From Frankiales bacterium (GTDB taxonomy: Bacteria; Actinomycetota; Actinomycetes; Mycobacteriales; SCTD01), in the NCBI GenBank assembly GCA_025464695.1, contig JAODNQ010000257.1:1-40527 (forward strand): a stretch of DNA of 40,527 nucleotides, in the 5' to 3' direction. Below, in pieces: positions 1 through 9,131 of this stretch. Each line of letters begins with the position of its first letter. The stretch's first letter is position 1. A program made the translations under genes and the position numbers. Under the pieces are notes generated by a model. It saw only the letters and a list, made by a program, of their open reading frames with translations. It searched no databases and was not told the origin of the DNA.

Positions 1-670
1 GCGGGGGCGGTGCCGGTGCCGGTGCCTCGGCGGGTGCGGCGCGGACCGTCGCGGGGACGGGCTCGTGCCGGCGGCGGGCCCGGTCGACGCCGGTGCCCCG
101 GGTGTCGCGCAGGTCCAGCCGGGCGCCGTCGACGGGGGCACGCGCCGCGGGGTAGACGACCCCGGTGTCGACCGGAGCGCGCACGACGACGTCGAGCGAC
201 GGCTTGAGCTCGCCGCCGAGGGCGGACCAGACGTCGGCGAACGCCCGGTCCTCGGGCGGCGGCAGACCCACGGTGACGGGCACCTCGAGCCCCGTCTGGG
301 CGAGCGCGCCGACGACGAGCTCGTCGGGGAACGCGTCGTGGCGCAGGAAGCAGCGCAGCAGCGAGGCGAGCAGGCGGTGCTCGTCCTCGGGGCGCTGGGT
401 CCAGGCCGTCACGAGGTAGGACAGCTTGAACCAGCGCGGAGCGGGGCGGCGGCTCACGACCTCGCCGCCCGGGCCCAGCTCCTCGATCCAGCCGAGCTCC
501 CGGCGCCGCACGTCCTCGCGGATGTCGTACAGGTACAGGTTGACCGTCGGCGCGTTGCGCCGGGCCGCCCACTCCTTCGTGGGTGCGTCGAGCACGACGT
601 CGACCTCGGACCCCTCGAGCACCTCCGTCCGCACGAGCGCCCGGAGCGCCTCGTCCACCAGCGTGATCAC
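1..670 (-). CDS. DUF4255 (Pvc16 N-terminal) family protein, eCIS sheath terminator, partial
   Basis: The reading frame enters from the left edge, so the C-terminus is missing; about 223 residues are visible. It begins MITLVDEALRALVRTEV and contains PTVNLYLYDIREDVRRRE, RWFKLSYLVTAWT and EDEHRLLASLLRCFLRH, the typical pattern of the DUF4255/Pvc16_N family. In eCIS (Photorhabdus PVC, Streptomyces CIS) this family is the sheath-tube terminator that closes the distal end of the contractile tail. After the folded domain the visible part becomes Ala/Pro-rich (from about residue 205), as in other actinobacterial members. The GTG start lies one base after the stop codon of the upstream PKD gene, with GGAAGGGG as ribosome binding site, so the two genes are translationally coupled. 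Family assignment is from sequence pattern; the terminator role is from the family. Confidence 0.85.
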   Translation of the reverse strand, partial: MITLVDEALRALVRTEVLEGSEVDVVLDAPTKEWAARRNAPTVNLYLYDIREDVRRRELGWIEELGPGGEVVSRRPAPRWFKLSYLVTAWTQRPEDEHRLLASLLRCFLRHDAFPDELVVGALAQTGLEVPVTVGLPPPEDRAFADVWSALGGELKPSLDVVVRAPVDTGVVYPAARAPVDGARLDLRDTRGTGVDRARRRHEPVPATVRAAPAEAPAPAPPP

Positions 671-671
671 G

Positions 672-3600
672 TCAGCCCCTTCCCAGGAAGCGGGGCGGCG
701 CGAGGCTGCGCGGCACCACGAGCATCGAGGCCTCGACCGGCCCGAACCGGCCCGGTTCGCCGCCGAGCGTGATCTGCCGCTCCCCCAGGGTGTCGCGGCG
801 CAGCACGAGCACCGGCTGGCGCACCGTCCCGTCGGCCTCGACCGTGAACGGCCCGGGGTCGGCGGTGATGCCGGTGGCCCAGGTGAAGGTCACCTCCGCC
901 CCGGGGGGCAGGTGCTCGGCGTAGGCGAGCGTCACCTGCCCTGGCGCGACGACGCCGGGCAGCAGGCGCAGGGCGGGCTGCTCGACCCGCAGCCGGGCGC
1001 GGGCGAGGTCGTTCCTCGGGTCGGCGTCGGGAGTGGTCGTGCCGGCACGGGCGCTGACCACGGTGTCGCCGGCCGACGCCGGCGCGAGGGCGAGCACCGC
1101 CACGAAGCTCCGCACCTGCCCGGGGGCGAGGGTGCCCAGGCTGCAGGGGACCGGGCAGAGGTCGCCGTCCGAGACGGTCACGCCCGGCGGCAGCGCGACC
1201 GTCAGCAGGACGTCCTCGGCGGGGTCGCGGCCCTGGTTGCGGACCTGCAGGCGCGCCGGGAGGCTGCCGCCGACGTAGCCGGGCTGCCCGTCGAGCACCA
1301 CCTGCACCGCGACGTCGGCCGACCGGACGGGCCGGGCCACGCCCACCACGGTCGAGGCGGTGTCGTCGTCCTCGCGCAGGTCGGCGCTCTCGGTCACGAC
1401 GTCGGCGCGCACCGCCTGCGGCCCGGTCGCGGCGCCGGTGAGGGCGAGGGGCACGTCGACCTGCTGCCCGACCGCCAGGTCGCCGAGCGGGCACGTCAGG
1501 GTGGCGGTGTCGGCGGTGCAGCCCGGCGGGGGGACACCGAGGGTCAGGCCCGACGGGAGGGCGAGGCGGAGGGCAGAGCCCACGGCCGTCAGCGGCCCCT
1601 CGTTCGTCACCTGCGCGGTGACCGTGGTGGCGGCGCCGAGCAGCACGCGCGCACGGGTGGCGGTCAACGCGACGCCGAGGTCGGTCGCCGGCTGCCACGT
1701 CGGGCCGGTCTGCGGTCCGGGGTCCTGGGCCAGCCGTCGGAGCCCCGAGCCGTCGGGGCGCACGGCGTAGACGCCGGCGTCGTCGGGGCGGCCGGCGGGC
1801 TGGCCGGTCACGGCGAGCTCGCTGCCGTCGGGCGACCACGTCGGCTCGGTCAGGGTCTGCAGGACCAGGCTCGCGGGGGACGTCCCTCCCGGCCCGGCGA
1901 CGACCGCGCGTCCCGCCACCTGCTCCTGGCCCGGCCCGGGCACGAGGGCGAGCAGCACGAGGGCGCCGTCGTCGTCGTAGGCGAGGCGCGAGCCGTCCGG
2001 CGACCACGCGGGAGTGCGGCCGAGGACCTGGGGGCAGGGCGCGTGACCGCACGGGGTGAGCAGCGCGGCACCGCTCCCCGTGGTGGCGTCGAGGACCCAC
2101 AGCTCGGGCAGCCGCCGGGTCGTGGGCACCGCCGCGACGAGGTGCGGCGGGAGGCGGACCGGCCGGGCGCGCAGGAAGCTGGGGCCGGGTCCGGGGACGA
2201 AGGTGGCGTCCTGGCTCGGGGCCGGGGTGATCGTCACGGTCGCCGTGGCCGTGTCGCTCAGGCCGGACGTGTTGCGGACCGTGAGCGTGACGACGGCCTG
2301 GGAGGTCTGGCCGGTGTAGACGTGGTCCGCGGTGGGCGCCGTGCCCGGCGCGGTCGGCGTCGAGCCGTCGCCGAAGTCGAAGCCGTACGTCAACGCCTGC
2401 GCCGGCGAGTTCGGGTCGGTCGACGTGGAGCCGTCTGCGGTCATCGTGTCGCCGGCGCGCACGGTGGCAGGACGCAGGTCGAGGCGGGCGGTCGGCGGCT
2501 GCGGGGCCGGCGCGACGACCACGCGCACGGTGTCGGTGTCGGTGTCGCCCACCGTGTTGGTCACGGTCAGGACGACGTCGTAGGTGCCCGGTCCTGCGTA
2601 CTGGTGCTCGACCTGCTGGCCGGTGGTCGGGGCGCCGCCGTCACCGAAGGAGATCGTGTAGGTCAAGGGCGTGAGCCCGTTCGGGTCGTAGGAGGCGAAG
2701 CCGTCGGCGTCGACGAGGAGCGGGGCCGTACCGGTGGTCGGCCTGACGCGCAGCCCCGCGACCGGCGGCACGCAGCTGCCGTCCGCCGGCGGCTCGGGGA
2801 ACGCCGCGGGCGTCCCCTCCGTGGGCGGCGGGTACTGCCCGCACCGGACCACGAGCTGCTGGGTGGCGGTGTCGGTGATGCCGTCGACGTCGGTCACGGT
2901 CAGCGTGACGACCGGCTTCCTGCCGCGGTCCTGCGTGCCGTACCGGTGGGTCTGGGGACCGGGTCCCGTGGAGGGCGCGGTGCCGTCGCCCCAGTCGTAG
3001 GAGTAGGTGAGCCCCTGGCCACGCGGGTCGATCGAGTCGCTGCCGTCGGCCGTGACCAGCTGACCGAACAGCGGGTCGGTCGGGTCGACGGTCAGCACCG
3101 CGCGCGGCGGCCGACGGGTCACCTGGACGGTCCGCGTGTCCGTGCTGGTCTGCCCGTTCGGCGCCCGCACCGTGAGGACGACGTCGAACGGCCCGGGCGT
3201 GGCGTAGACGTGGGTCGCCGACGGGTCGGCGGTGGAGGCGCGGTCGGGCGTGCCGTCGCCCCAGCGGAAGGAGTAGGTCAGCGCTCGCCCGGCGGGGTCG
3301 GAGGAGCCGGAGCCGCTGGCCGAGACGGTGTCCCCGGGTGCCGGCAGGTCGGGGGTGACCGTCAGCCGCGCGACCGGCGGCTGGTAGGCCACCGTGACCC
3401 GGCCGGTGGCGGTGCCGGACAGGCCGGACGTGTTGGTCACGGTCAGGGTGACCGTGTAGGAGCCCTCGAGGGCGTACGCGTGGTCGGCGCTCGGGGTCGC
3501 GGACGGGCCCGAGACGGTGCCGTCGCCGAAGTCGGTCCGGTAGGTGAGGGCCTGGCCCTGGGGGTCGGTCGAGCCCGACCCGTCGCCGTGCACCGTCTGC

Positions 3601-6410
3601 CCCGGAGTCACGGCGAGGCCGGGCTCTGGGGGGACCGCGGCGGTGGTGGCGCTGGGACCCGTGGAGGGCGCAGGGCTCGGGGCGCTGAGGCGCAGCACCG
3701 CGGTCGGCGGCTGCGGCCGCCGGTTCACGTGCACGTCGCGGCTGGCGGTGCTGGTGAGGCCGGAGGCGTTCCGCACGGTCAAAGTCACGGTGTAGGTGGC
3801 CGACACGTCGTACGCGTGGACCGCCGTCGGACCGGGCTGGGGGCCCGTGGTCGTGCTGTCGCCCCAGGCGAACGCGTACGTGAGCGGCTGCCCCTGGGGG
3901 TCGGTCGAGGCGGAGCCGTCGGCGGTGACCGGGTCGCCGGTCAGGGGCTCCGCGGGTGTCACGGTCAGGCGCGCCGTCGGCGGCAGGACCGGCTTCTCGA
4001 CCAGGACGGTCGCGGTCTCGGTGTCGGTCAGCCCGCTGGCGGCCGTCACCGTGAGGGTCACCGTGCAGGTGCACGGTGCGGCGTAGACGTGGACGGCGGA
4101 GGGGCTGGGCCCGGCCGGCGTGCTGGTGCCGTCGCCCCAGGCGAACGCGTAGGTCAGCGGCTGCCCCTGCGGGTCGGTGGAGCCGGAACCGTCCGCGGTC
4201 ACGGGCTCACCCGTCAGCACGGACGGCGGGGTCACGCGCAGGACCGCGTCCGGCGGGCGGGGCCGCACGGTCGCCGTGCCGGTGGCCGTGTCGGTCAGCC
4301 CGGTGTAGCCGGTGACGGTCAGGGTGACCGGGTAGCTGCCGGGGGTCGCGTAGGAGTGGGTGGCGGTCGACGTGGTGCCGGCGTCGGTGCTCGAGCCGTC
4401 GCCCCAGTCGAACCGGAAGCGCAGCGGCTGCCCCTGCGGGTCGGTCGAGCCCGCGCCGTCGGCCGTCACCGGCTCGCCGGTCAGCACAGCGGGCGGCGTC
4501 ACCCGCAGGACGGCGTCGGGGGGCAGCACCGGCTCCACCGTCACGACGGCCGTGGCGGAGTCGCTCAGCCCCTCGCTGCTGCGGACCGTCAGGGTCGCGG
4601 TGTAGGTGCCGGCGGCGCTGTAGGTGTGCGCCAGCCGCTCTACGGGCTGCGGTCCGGAGCCGTCGCCCGGGTCGAGCTCGGCCGTCAGCTCGAGCCCCTC
4701 GGGGTCGTGCGACGCGCTCCCGTCCAGGTCGACGGCGAGCGGCGCGTAGCCCTGCGACGGCGTCGCCGTGAGCACCGCGACGGGCGGCTGCAGCCGTCGG
4801 CGCGCGAGCACGAGCCGGCTGCTGTCGGGCGACCACGAGGGCGACGCGTCGTCGTACGCCTGCGCGTCGACGGTCCGCACCTGCCGGGCGACGCCGTCGG
4901 CGAGCGCCACCACCCACAGCGCGCGGTGCCCGGCCCGCACCCGGACGAAGGCCACGCGGGTGCCGTCGGGCGACCAGGCGGGCTCGAGGTCGTCGTCACC
5001 GGGCACGCGGCCGGCCGGCAGCGGTCGGACGTCGGTGCCGTCGGCGGCGGTCAGCACCAGCACGTGCCCGCCGCCCGCGGTCGGGCCGCGGACGTGCACC
5101 TGGCGCAGCCCGTCCGGGGCGTACGAGGGGTCGCGCGCGTCCAGGTCGGGCGCCAGCAGCGGACCCACGACGCGGCGGGCCGCCCCGTCGCGCGCGGTCA
5201 CGTCGGCGACCTGCGCCGCCGGCACCCGGCTCGTCACGACCAGCGCCGTCTCCCGCGCCGACGTCCCTGCCGGGGCCGAGGGCCCGGACCACGCGGGGTG
5301 CGACTCCGCCACGACCGTGCGCGCAGCCACGGGACGGGCCGCCCGGAGCACCGGCGACGCGCCGGAGCGGTCGAGCACGGCGGCCCAGACGTCGCCGGCA
5401 GGGTCGCGGGCCGTGCTGACGAACGCCACCAGGTCGTCCTCGTGCCACGCCGGCTCGCTGCTCTGCAGCGGGACGCCCGCGAACAGGCTCGCCACCTGGG
5501 CGGGGCGCGCGTCCAGGTGGAGGACGGCGAGCGAGCCGTCCGGCCGGTAGCGGCTGGTGCGGAACACCACGAGCGGGCCGCCGCTGCCGTCGGTGACGGT
5601 CGGCTCCGCGTCGGCGGCGTCGTCGTCGGTGAGCCGGGTCAGCGGTGCGCCGGGCACGGCGTCCATCACGTAGAGGTCGCCGTGCGGCTCGTCCCGCGTG
5701 CTCGACAGGACCAGTCGGGCCCCGTCCGGCGTCCACGCCGGCCACCGGTCCTCGCCCGGGCCGGAGGTCAGCTGCCGGCTGGTCCACACGGCGCCGTCCG
5801 TCCGGCCGGAGGCGCAGACCCGGGCGCCGGGGGTGAGGACCGCCGGGACGGACGGCACCGCCAGCGTGGCGAGCCACAGCGACTCCCGCCCGCCCGCCGA
5901 CGAGGCGTAGGCGACCTGCCGGCCCGAGGGGGCGACCGCGACGGCGCTCTCGACGTCGCTGTCGCCGCACGTGACCGGGCTGACGAGGACGGAGCCCAGC
6001 GCCGGGACGGCCACGACCTGGACGCCGCCGTCCTGCGTGGTCGTCACGTACGCGCCCGTGTAGGGCTGCTCCGCCTGTCCCGGGGCACCGGCCCGCAGCC
6101 GGGCGGCGGAGGCGGAGCCGGTCGAGCGCGCACCAGCGGGATCGAGCGGGACCGCCGGGCTCCCCGTCAGCTGCTCTCCCTCGAGCCGGACGGTCAGCCG
6201 GTGGAGCGCAGCCCGGTCGTCGGCGAAGGCGACGTGCGGACGCGGCGACGACGGACCGGGCGCTGAGGTGGTGGTCGCCGGCCCGTAGGCGACGGGCCCG
6301 GCCGGCGGCGAGGGGAGGTCCGCGGGTGCGGCGCTGGCGGGTGTCCCGACGAGCGCGAGGAGCACTCCCGCGACCGCCGCCGCGGCTGTCCCGGACCTGC
6401 CTCGGCGCAC
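672..6410 (-). CDS. Giant secreted TolB-like/PKD-repeat protein of the eCIS locus
   Basis: About 1,912 residues from the preferred GTG at 6410, which has GGGGG upstream and directly precedes RRGRSG and a hydrophobic signal peptide ending near TPASA. An in-frame GTG at 6479 would add 23 residues. Order of parts: signal peptide; a beta-propeller region with TolB/PD40-like blades (repeated WTPDGARL, WSPDGTRVAF, WSPDSSRLVL) to about residue 540; nine PKD domains, each with PPxAxLxVTP, DGSGSTDPQGQ and WGDGT cores; a second short propeller section (AWSPDGSRLAY, TWSPDGSELAV); two DUF11/CARDB-like repeats; and a C-terminal beta-rich domain. No membrane anchor is visible at the C-terminus. It lies one base upstream of the DUF4255 gene, so it is probably co-transcribed with eCIS genes. 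PKD and propeller folds bind proteins or glycans; the actual ligand is unknown. Confidence 0.85.
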   Translation of the reverse strand: MRRGRSGTAAAAVAGVLLALVGTPASAAPADLPSPPAGPVAYGPATTTSAPGPSSPRPHVAFADDRAALHRLTVRLEGEQLTGSPAVPLDPAGARSTGSASAARLRAGAPGQAEQPYTGAYVTTTQDGGVQVVAVPALGSVLVSPVTCGDSDVESAVAVAPSGRQVAYASSAGGRESLWLATLAVPSVPAVLTPGARVCASGRTDGAVWTSRQLTSGPGEDRWPAWTPDGARLVLSSTRDEPHGDLYVMDAVPGAPLTRLTDDDAADAEPTVTDGSGGPLVVFRTSRYRPDGSLAVLHLDARPAQVASLFAGVPLQSSEPAWHEDDLVAFVSTARDPAGDVWAAVLDRSGASPVLRAARPVAARTVVAESHPAWSGPSAPAGTSARETALVVTSRVPAAQVADVTARDGAARRVVGPLLAPDLDARDPSYAPDGLRQVHVRGPTAGGGHVLVLTAADGTDVRPLPAGRVPGDDDLEPAWSPDGTRVAFVRVRAGHRALWVVALADGVARQVRTVDAQAYDDASPSWSPDSSRLVLARRRLQPPVAVLTATPSQGYAPLAVDLDGSASHDPEGLELTAELDPGDGSGPQPVERLAHTYSAAGTYTATLTVRSSEGLSDSATAVVTVEPVLPPDAVLRVTPPAVLTGEPVTADGAGSTDPQGQPLRFRFDWGDGSSTDAGTTSTATHSYATPGSYPVTLTVTGYTGLTDTATGTATVRPRPPDAVLRVTPPSVLTGEPVTADGSGSTDPQGQPLTYAFAWGDGTSTPAGPSPSAVHVYAAPCTCTVTLTVTAASGLTDTETATVLVEKPVLPPTARLTVTPAEPLTGDPVTADGSASTDPQGQPLTYAFAWGDSTTTGPQPGPTAVHAYDVSATYTVTLTVRNASGLTSTASRDVHVNRRPQPPTAVLRLSAPSPAPSTGPSATTAAVPPEPGLAVTPGQTVHGDGSGSTDPQGQALTYRTDFGDGTVSGPSATPSADHAYALEGSYTVTLTVTNTSGLSGTATGRVTVAYQPPVARLTVTPDLPAPGDTVSASGSGSSDPAGRALTYSFRWGDGTPDRASTADPSATHVYATPGPFDVVLTVRAPNGQTSTDTRTVQVTRRPPRAVLTVDPTDPLFGQLVTADGSDSIDPRGQGLTYSYDWGDGTAPSTGPGPQTHRYGTQDRGRKPVVTLTVTDVDGITDTATQQLVVRCGQYPPPTEGTPAAFPEPPADGSCVPPVAGLRVRPTTGTAPLLVDADGFASYDPNGLTPLTYTISFGDGGAPTTGQQVEHQYAGPGTYDVVLTVTNTVGDTDTDTVRVVVAPAPQPPTARLDLRPATVRAGDTMTADGSTSTDPNSPAQALTYGFDFGDGSTPTAPGTAPTADHVYTGQTSQAVVTLTVRNTSGLSDTATATVTITPAPSQDATFVPGPGPSFLRARPVRLPPHLVAAVPTTRRLPELWVLDATTGSGAALLTPCGHAPCPQVLGRTPAWSPDGSRLAYDDDGALVLLALVPGPGQEQVAGRAVVAGPGGTSPASLVLQTLTEPTWSPDGSELAVTGQPAGRPDDAGVYAVRPDGSGLRRLAQDPGPQTGPTWQPATDLGVALTATRARVLLGAATTVTAQVTNEGPLTAVGSALRLALPSGLTLGVPPPGCTADTATLTCPLGDLAVGQQVDVPLALTGAATGPQAVRADVVTESADLREDDDTASTVVGVARPVRSADVAVQVVLDGQPGYVGGSLPARLQVRNQGRDPAEDVLLTVALPPGVTVSDGDLCPVPCSLGTLAPGQVRSFVAVLALAPASAGDTVVSARAGTTTPDADPRNDLARARLRVEQPALRLLPGVVAPGQVTLAYAEHLPPGAEVTFTWATGITADPGPFTVEADGTVRQPVLVLRRDTLGERQITLGGEPGRFGPVEASMLVVPRSLAPPRFLGRG
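2230..4797 (-). repeat. Tandem array of nine PKD-domain coding repeats
   Basis: Nine consecutive units of roughly 270-300 bp inside the giant gene. The units around 3800-4480 are the most alike: the stretch encoding VLTGEPVTADGSGSTDPQGQ recurs nearly unchanged in units 2, 3 and 4, with matching DNA such as gggtcggt(c/g)gagcc. Outer units are more diverged. This suggests recent internal duplication or gene conversion. Confidence 0.8.
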
Positions 6411-6494
6411 CGCCGACCCCCGATCCGCGCCCGGACGGCGCGTCCGGTCACCGTGGGCGCCGGGAGGCCGTGCACGCACCCCGGACGGGGCAAC

Positions 6495-6553
6495 CCTTCG
6501 GGCAACGCCGTCGCCCGCACGGGCAGCCGCACGGTGCGCGGACTGCCCGAAGG
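6495..6553. promoter_or_regulatory. 10-bp inverted repeat pair between divergent genes
   Basis: CCTTCGGGCA (6495-6504) and its exact reverse complement TGCCCGAAGG (6544-6553) lie between the divergent PKD-protein and Ig-surface-protein genes, with half-site centres about 49 bp apart. The placement suits a regulator acting on both promoters, possibly through looping, but no protein is identified. Chance occurrence in GC-rich DNA is possible. Confidence 0.35.
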
Positions 6554-6586
6554 CCGGGCCGGACGACGGGCAGCGCGCCGGTCGGC

Positions 6587-6602
6587 GGTCCCTACCGTCC
6601 GC
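6587..6602 (+). promoter_or_regulatory. Leaderless promoter of the Ig-like surface protein gene
   Basis: The 16-mer GGTCCCTACCGTCCGC contains a -10 element TACCGT (6593-6598). Six bases separate it from the ATG at 6605, so transcription would start at or next to the start codon. The same 16-mer, with one change, sits at 9132-9147 before the type II membrane protein gene. No -35 hexamer is evident. Confidence 0.5.
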
Positions 6603-6604
6603 TC

Positions 6605-8350
6605 ATGATGCTCCGGGCTGCTCGCGCCTCCTCGCGCCGTCCGTCCGTCTCGGCACCCGGGCCCGACCGGCTCCGCCGCGCGGGAGCTCACGCCGCACCG
6701 GGACGCCGGATCGGGACCGAGACCCTGACCCGTCGGACTGTGGCCGGCGCCCTGCTGCTCCTGTTCGCCTCGCCGGCCCTCGGCCTCGGCGACGGGGCGG
6801 CGGCCGACACCACCACGCCGGTGTCCAGCGGGGCGCCCGCCACGTCGACCGTCAGCACGACGCCGGTGCCCGACGAGACCCCCGCCGCCCCGGCACCGGC
6901 TCCCGTGGTGGTGACGCCCGGCCCGTCGACGGGCGCGAACCTGGGGGTGCTGGCCGGGCGGCTGGTCGCGGGGTCGCTCGCGGGGCCCTTCCTGTTCACC
7001 TGGACCGCCGGCCCCGACGGCTTCGTCGGTGACGTCCGCGTCGCCCTTCCCGCGCCCTGGGGAGCGCCCGCCTCGGCCTCCGTGCGCAGCGGCACCTGCT
7101 CCGTCGTCCGGCTCCCCGAGCAGGACGGCCTGGCCACCACCACCCGGCTGACGTGCCCCCCGTCCGGCACGCTCGCGCTGCGGCTCGGGGTCGCCCGCGC
7201 TCCGACCACAGCCGGCGGGTACCCGGTGACCGCGGGGGTCCGCGGCGTCTACGGCGGGGACTGGGCCGCGGGCGGCCGCGCCCCCGACCTGCAGGTCGTC
7301 GCCGGTCCCGTGGTCCAGCTGTCGGTGACCGCGCCGTCCGCCGCGAGGGCAGGCGACGCGCTCGACCCCGCGCCGGTGGTCAACGCCCGCGACGCGTTCG
7401 GCAACCCGTGCGGCGGGACGGTGGACCTCGCGTCCGGCGACGGGGGGCTGTCCGGCCCGCTGCGGCGTCCCCTGGTGGCGGGACGCGCGACGTTCCCGGG
7501 GGTGGCCGCCCTCCGGGCCGGTGCCCAGCAGGTGCTGGTGGCGAGCGTCGAGGGCCGGGAGGCGCGCTCGACGTCCTTCCCCGTCGCCGCCGGCCCGGCC
7601 GCCCGCGTCCTGCTGAGCGGCGCAGCGAGCACCGGGACCCCCGGAGCCCGGCTCCGGCCGGCGCCGGTGGTCGAGGTCGTCGACGCGGAGGGCAACGCGG
7701 TCGAGACCCCCGTGCTGGTGCGGGTCGAGGCGGGAGCGGCGTCGGCGGGAGGCGGGGACGTGCCGGTCAGCGGGACCACGAGCGTCCTGGTCACGGGTGG
7801 GGCCGCTGTGCTCGACGACCTGGTGCTGACCGGTCCGGCCGGACCCGCGCGCCTGGTCGCCCGGGCGCCGTTCCTGGAGCCCGGCGTCCTGGACGTCGCC
7901 CTGGTCCAGCCGCTCCTGCCGACCGGCCCGCCCGCCGACGTCCCGCCCGGCGTCGCGCCGGTCGCCTCCCCCTCGAGCTCGCCGGTGCCCGACCTGGAGG
8001 GCGTCGCGACGCTGCCGCTCGGCGCCATGACCCTGCAGCCGCTGGACGGCACCGCCGCCCTGGACCCGCTGCTCGCGCCGCTGCTGGCACCGCTCCTGGC
8101 CGCGCCGCTCCCGCAGGTCGACGAGGCCGTGCTGCCCGAGGTCGCCGGCGACGGGCAGGCCCCCGCTCTGCTGCCGGTCACCCCCGCCGCCGCGCTGCTG
8201 CCCCTCCTGCGCGTGGCGGCCCCTGACCGCACCGACGCCGCCGCCGTCCCGCGCGGACCGGGGAGCTCGGCCGACGTCGGGATGCTCTGCTTCTGGACGG
8301 CTCTCGGGGCGGGCGGGGCCACCTGGGCGCTGCGGCGCCGGCGGGCCTGA
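6605..8350 (+). CDS. Secreted, C-terminally anchored protein with bacterial Ig-like domains
   Basis: 581 residues from the ATG at 6605, chosen because a -10 element sits six bases upstream; longer frames upstream have no support. A basic N-terminus precedes a hydrophobic stretch (about residues 44-58, VAGALLLLFASPALG) that looks like a late signal peptide or signal anchor, then a Thr/Pro/Ala-rich linker. Two Ig-like units follow, each with the PxPVVxxxDAxGNxxxxxV signature of bacterial Ig/invasin-type repeats (around residues 240-340 and 345-430). A Pro/Leu-rich region then leads to a terminal hydrophobic segment (LCFWTALGAGGATWAL) and an RRRRA tail, resembling an envelope anchor without an LPXTG motif. 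It is divergent from the PKD gene and convergent with the LuxR gene. Function unknown; surface structural or adhesive role inferred. Confidence 0.75.
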   Translation: MMLRAARASSRRPSVSAPGPDRLRRAGAHAAPGRRIGTETLTRRTVAGALLLLFASPALGLGDGAAADTTTPVSSGAPATSTVSTTPVPDETPAAPAPAPVVVTPGPSTGANLGVLAGRLVAGSLAGPFLFTWTAGPDGFVGDVRVALPAPWGAPASASVRSGTCSVVRLPEQDGLATTTRLTCPPSGTLALRLGVARAPTTAGGYPVTAGVRGVYGGDWAAGGRAPDLQVVAGPVVQLSVTAPSAARAGDALDPAPVVNARDAFGNPCGGTVDLASGDGGLSGPLRRPLVAGRATFPGVAALRAGAQQVLVASVEGREARSTSFPVAAGPAARVLLSGAASTGTPGARLRPAPVVEVVDAEGNAVETPVLVRVEAGAASAGGGDVPVSGTTSVLVTGGAAVLDDLVLTGPAGPARLVARAPFLEPGVLDVALVQPLLPTGPPADVPPGVAPVASPSSSPVPDLEGVATLPLGAMTLQPLDGTAALDPLLAPLLAPLLAAPLPQVDEAVLPEVAGDGQAPALLPVTPAAALLPLLRVAAPDRTDAAAVPRGPGSSADVGMLCFWTALGAGGATWALRRRRA

Positions 8351-8360
8351 CGGCGTCGGG

Positions 8361-8984
8361 CTAGATCAGGCCCTGGCGCAGCGCGTACGCCACCGCGTGG
8401 GAACGGTTGCGCAGGTAGAGCCGGCTGGTGACGTCGTGCAGGACGTTCTTCACGGTCCGCTCGGAGTAGGCCAGCGTGGTGGCGATCTCGGCCGTGTCGT
8501 TGCCCTCCGCGATCAGGCGCAGCACCTCGATCTCGCGGGTCGTCAACCCGGTGAAGGTCAGGCCCCGGGGCGACAGCACCTGGCGCTGCAGGGTCCCGAC
8601 CTGGTCCAGCAGCCGGCCCAGCAGGTCGGGCGGGACGCTGCCCTCCCCCGCCGCTGCGCTGCAGATCACCTTCACCAGCCGCTCGGGCGTGGCGTCGCTG
8701 CGGCGCACCAGGCCGAGGACCCCCACCTCGACGGCAGGCACCAGGTCACCGTCGTCGAGCCGACTGGCGACCAGCACCGTGCGGGCGATGCCCTTGCGCT
8801 GGACCACCCGCAGCAGGCGCACCGCCTCCTCGTCGACGGCGTCCACGACGACGACGGCCACCTCGGCCCGCTCGGCCTCCTCCGCGCTCAGCACCATCAC
8901 CTCCGGCCGGGGCCGGAGCTGGCTCGCGACGCCGGCCTCCGAGATCGGGTCACGCGCGTGGACGTACACCTTCACACGTTCCAT
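8361..8984 (-). CDS. LuxR-type transcriptional regulator with degenerate receiver domain
   Basis: 207 residues from ATG 8984 (GGGGGAG ribosome binding site). Residues 1-125 resemble a response-regulator receiver but depart from canon: the usual acidic pair is reduced to ARDP (D12), one candidate phospho-acceptor remains (D48 in VVVVDAVDEEA), and the conserved lysine of the KD motif is replaced (LGLVRRSDATPE). The C-terminal quarter is a clear LuxR/NarL HTH (LTTREIEVLRLIAEGNDTAEIATTL, then SERTVKNVLHDV). Such aspartate-less or atypical receivers often bind small ligands or work without phosphorylation. Its place between eCIS-associated genes makes it a candidate regulator of that locus, an inference from position. 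Confidence 0.85.
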   Translation of the reverse strand: MERVKVYVHARDPISEAGVASQLRPRPEVMVLSAEEAERAEVAVVVVDAVDEEAVRLLRVVQRKGIARTVLVASRLDDGDLVPAVEVGVLGLVRRSDATPERLVKVICSAAAGEGSVPPDLLGRLLDQVGTLQRQVLSPRGLTFTGLTTREIEVLRLIAEGNDTAEIATTLAYSERTVKNVLHDVTSRLYLRNRSHAVAYALRQGLI

Positions 8985-9059
8985 GGGACTCCCCCTCGCC
9001 TGTGCCGGCACTCCGACCGGCTCCTGGGGCGCACCCTGCACCTCTGTGCTCTTCGTGCA

Positions 9060-9077
9060 CTCAACGTGGGCTCAACG
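9060..9077. promoter_or_regulatory. Direct repeat CTCAACG, one helical turn apart
   Basis: CTCAACG occurs at 9060-9066 and 9071-9077, an 11-bp period, in the intergenic region between the divergent LuxR gene and the type II membrane protein gene. Same-face direct repeats like this are typical of regulator sites. Assignment to the adjacent LuxR protein is a guess. Confidence 0.35.
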
Positions 9078-9131
9078 GGCAGGTCCGGTGCCCGCAAGTA
9101 CGGCCCGGCGGGCCTCACCGGGCTCTGCAGG

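Noticed and set aside
426..6266. A 1,946-codon plus-strand open frame opposite the giant PKD gene
   Set aside because: It is rich in Arg, Gly and His with no domain, and mirrors the GC-biased third positions of the minus-strand gene, whose protein shows signal peptide, propeller and PKD motifs.
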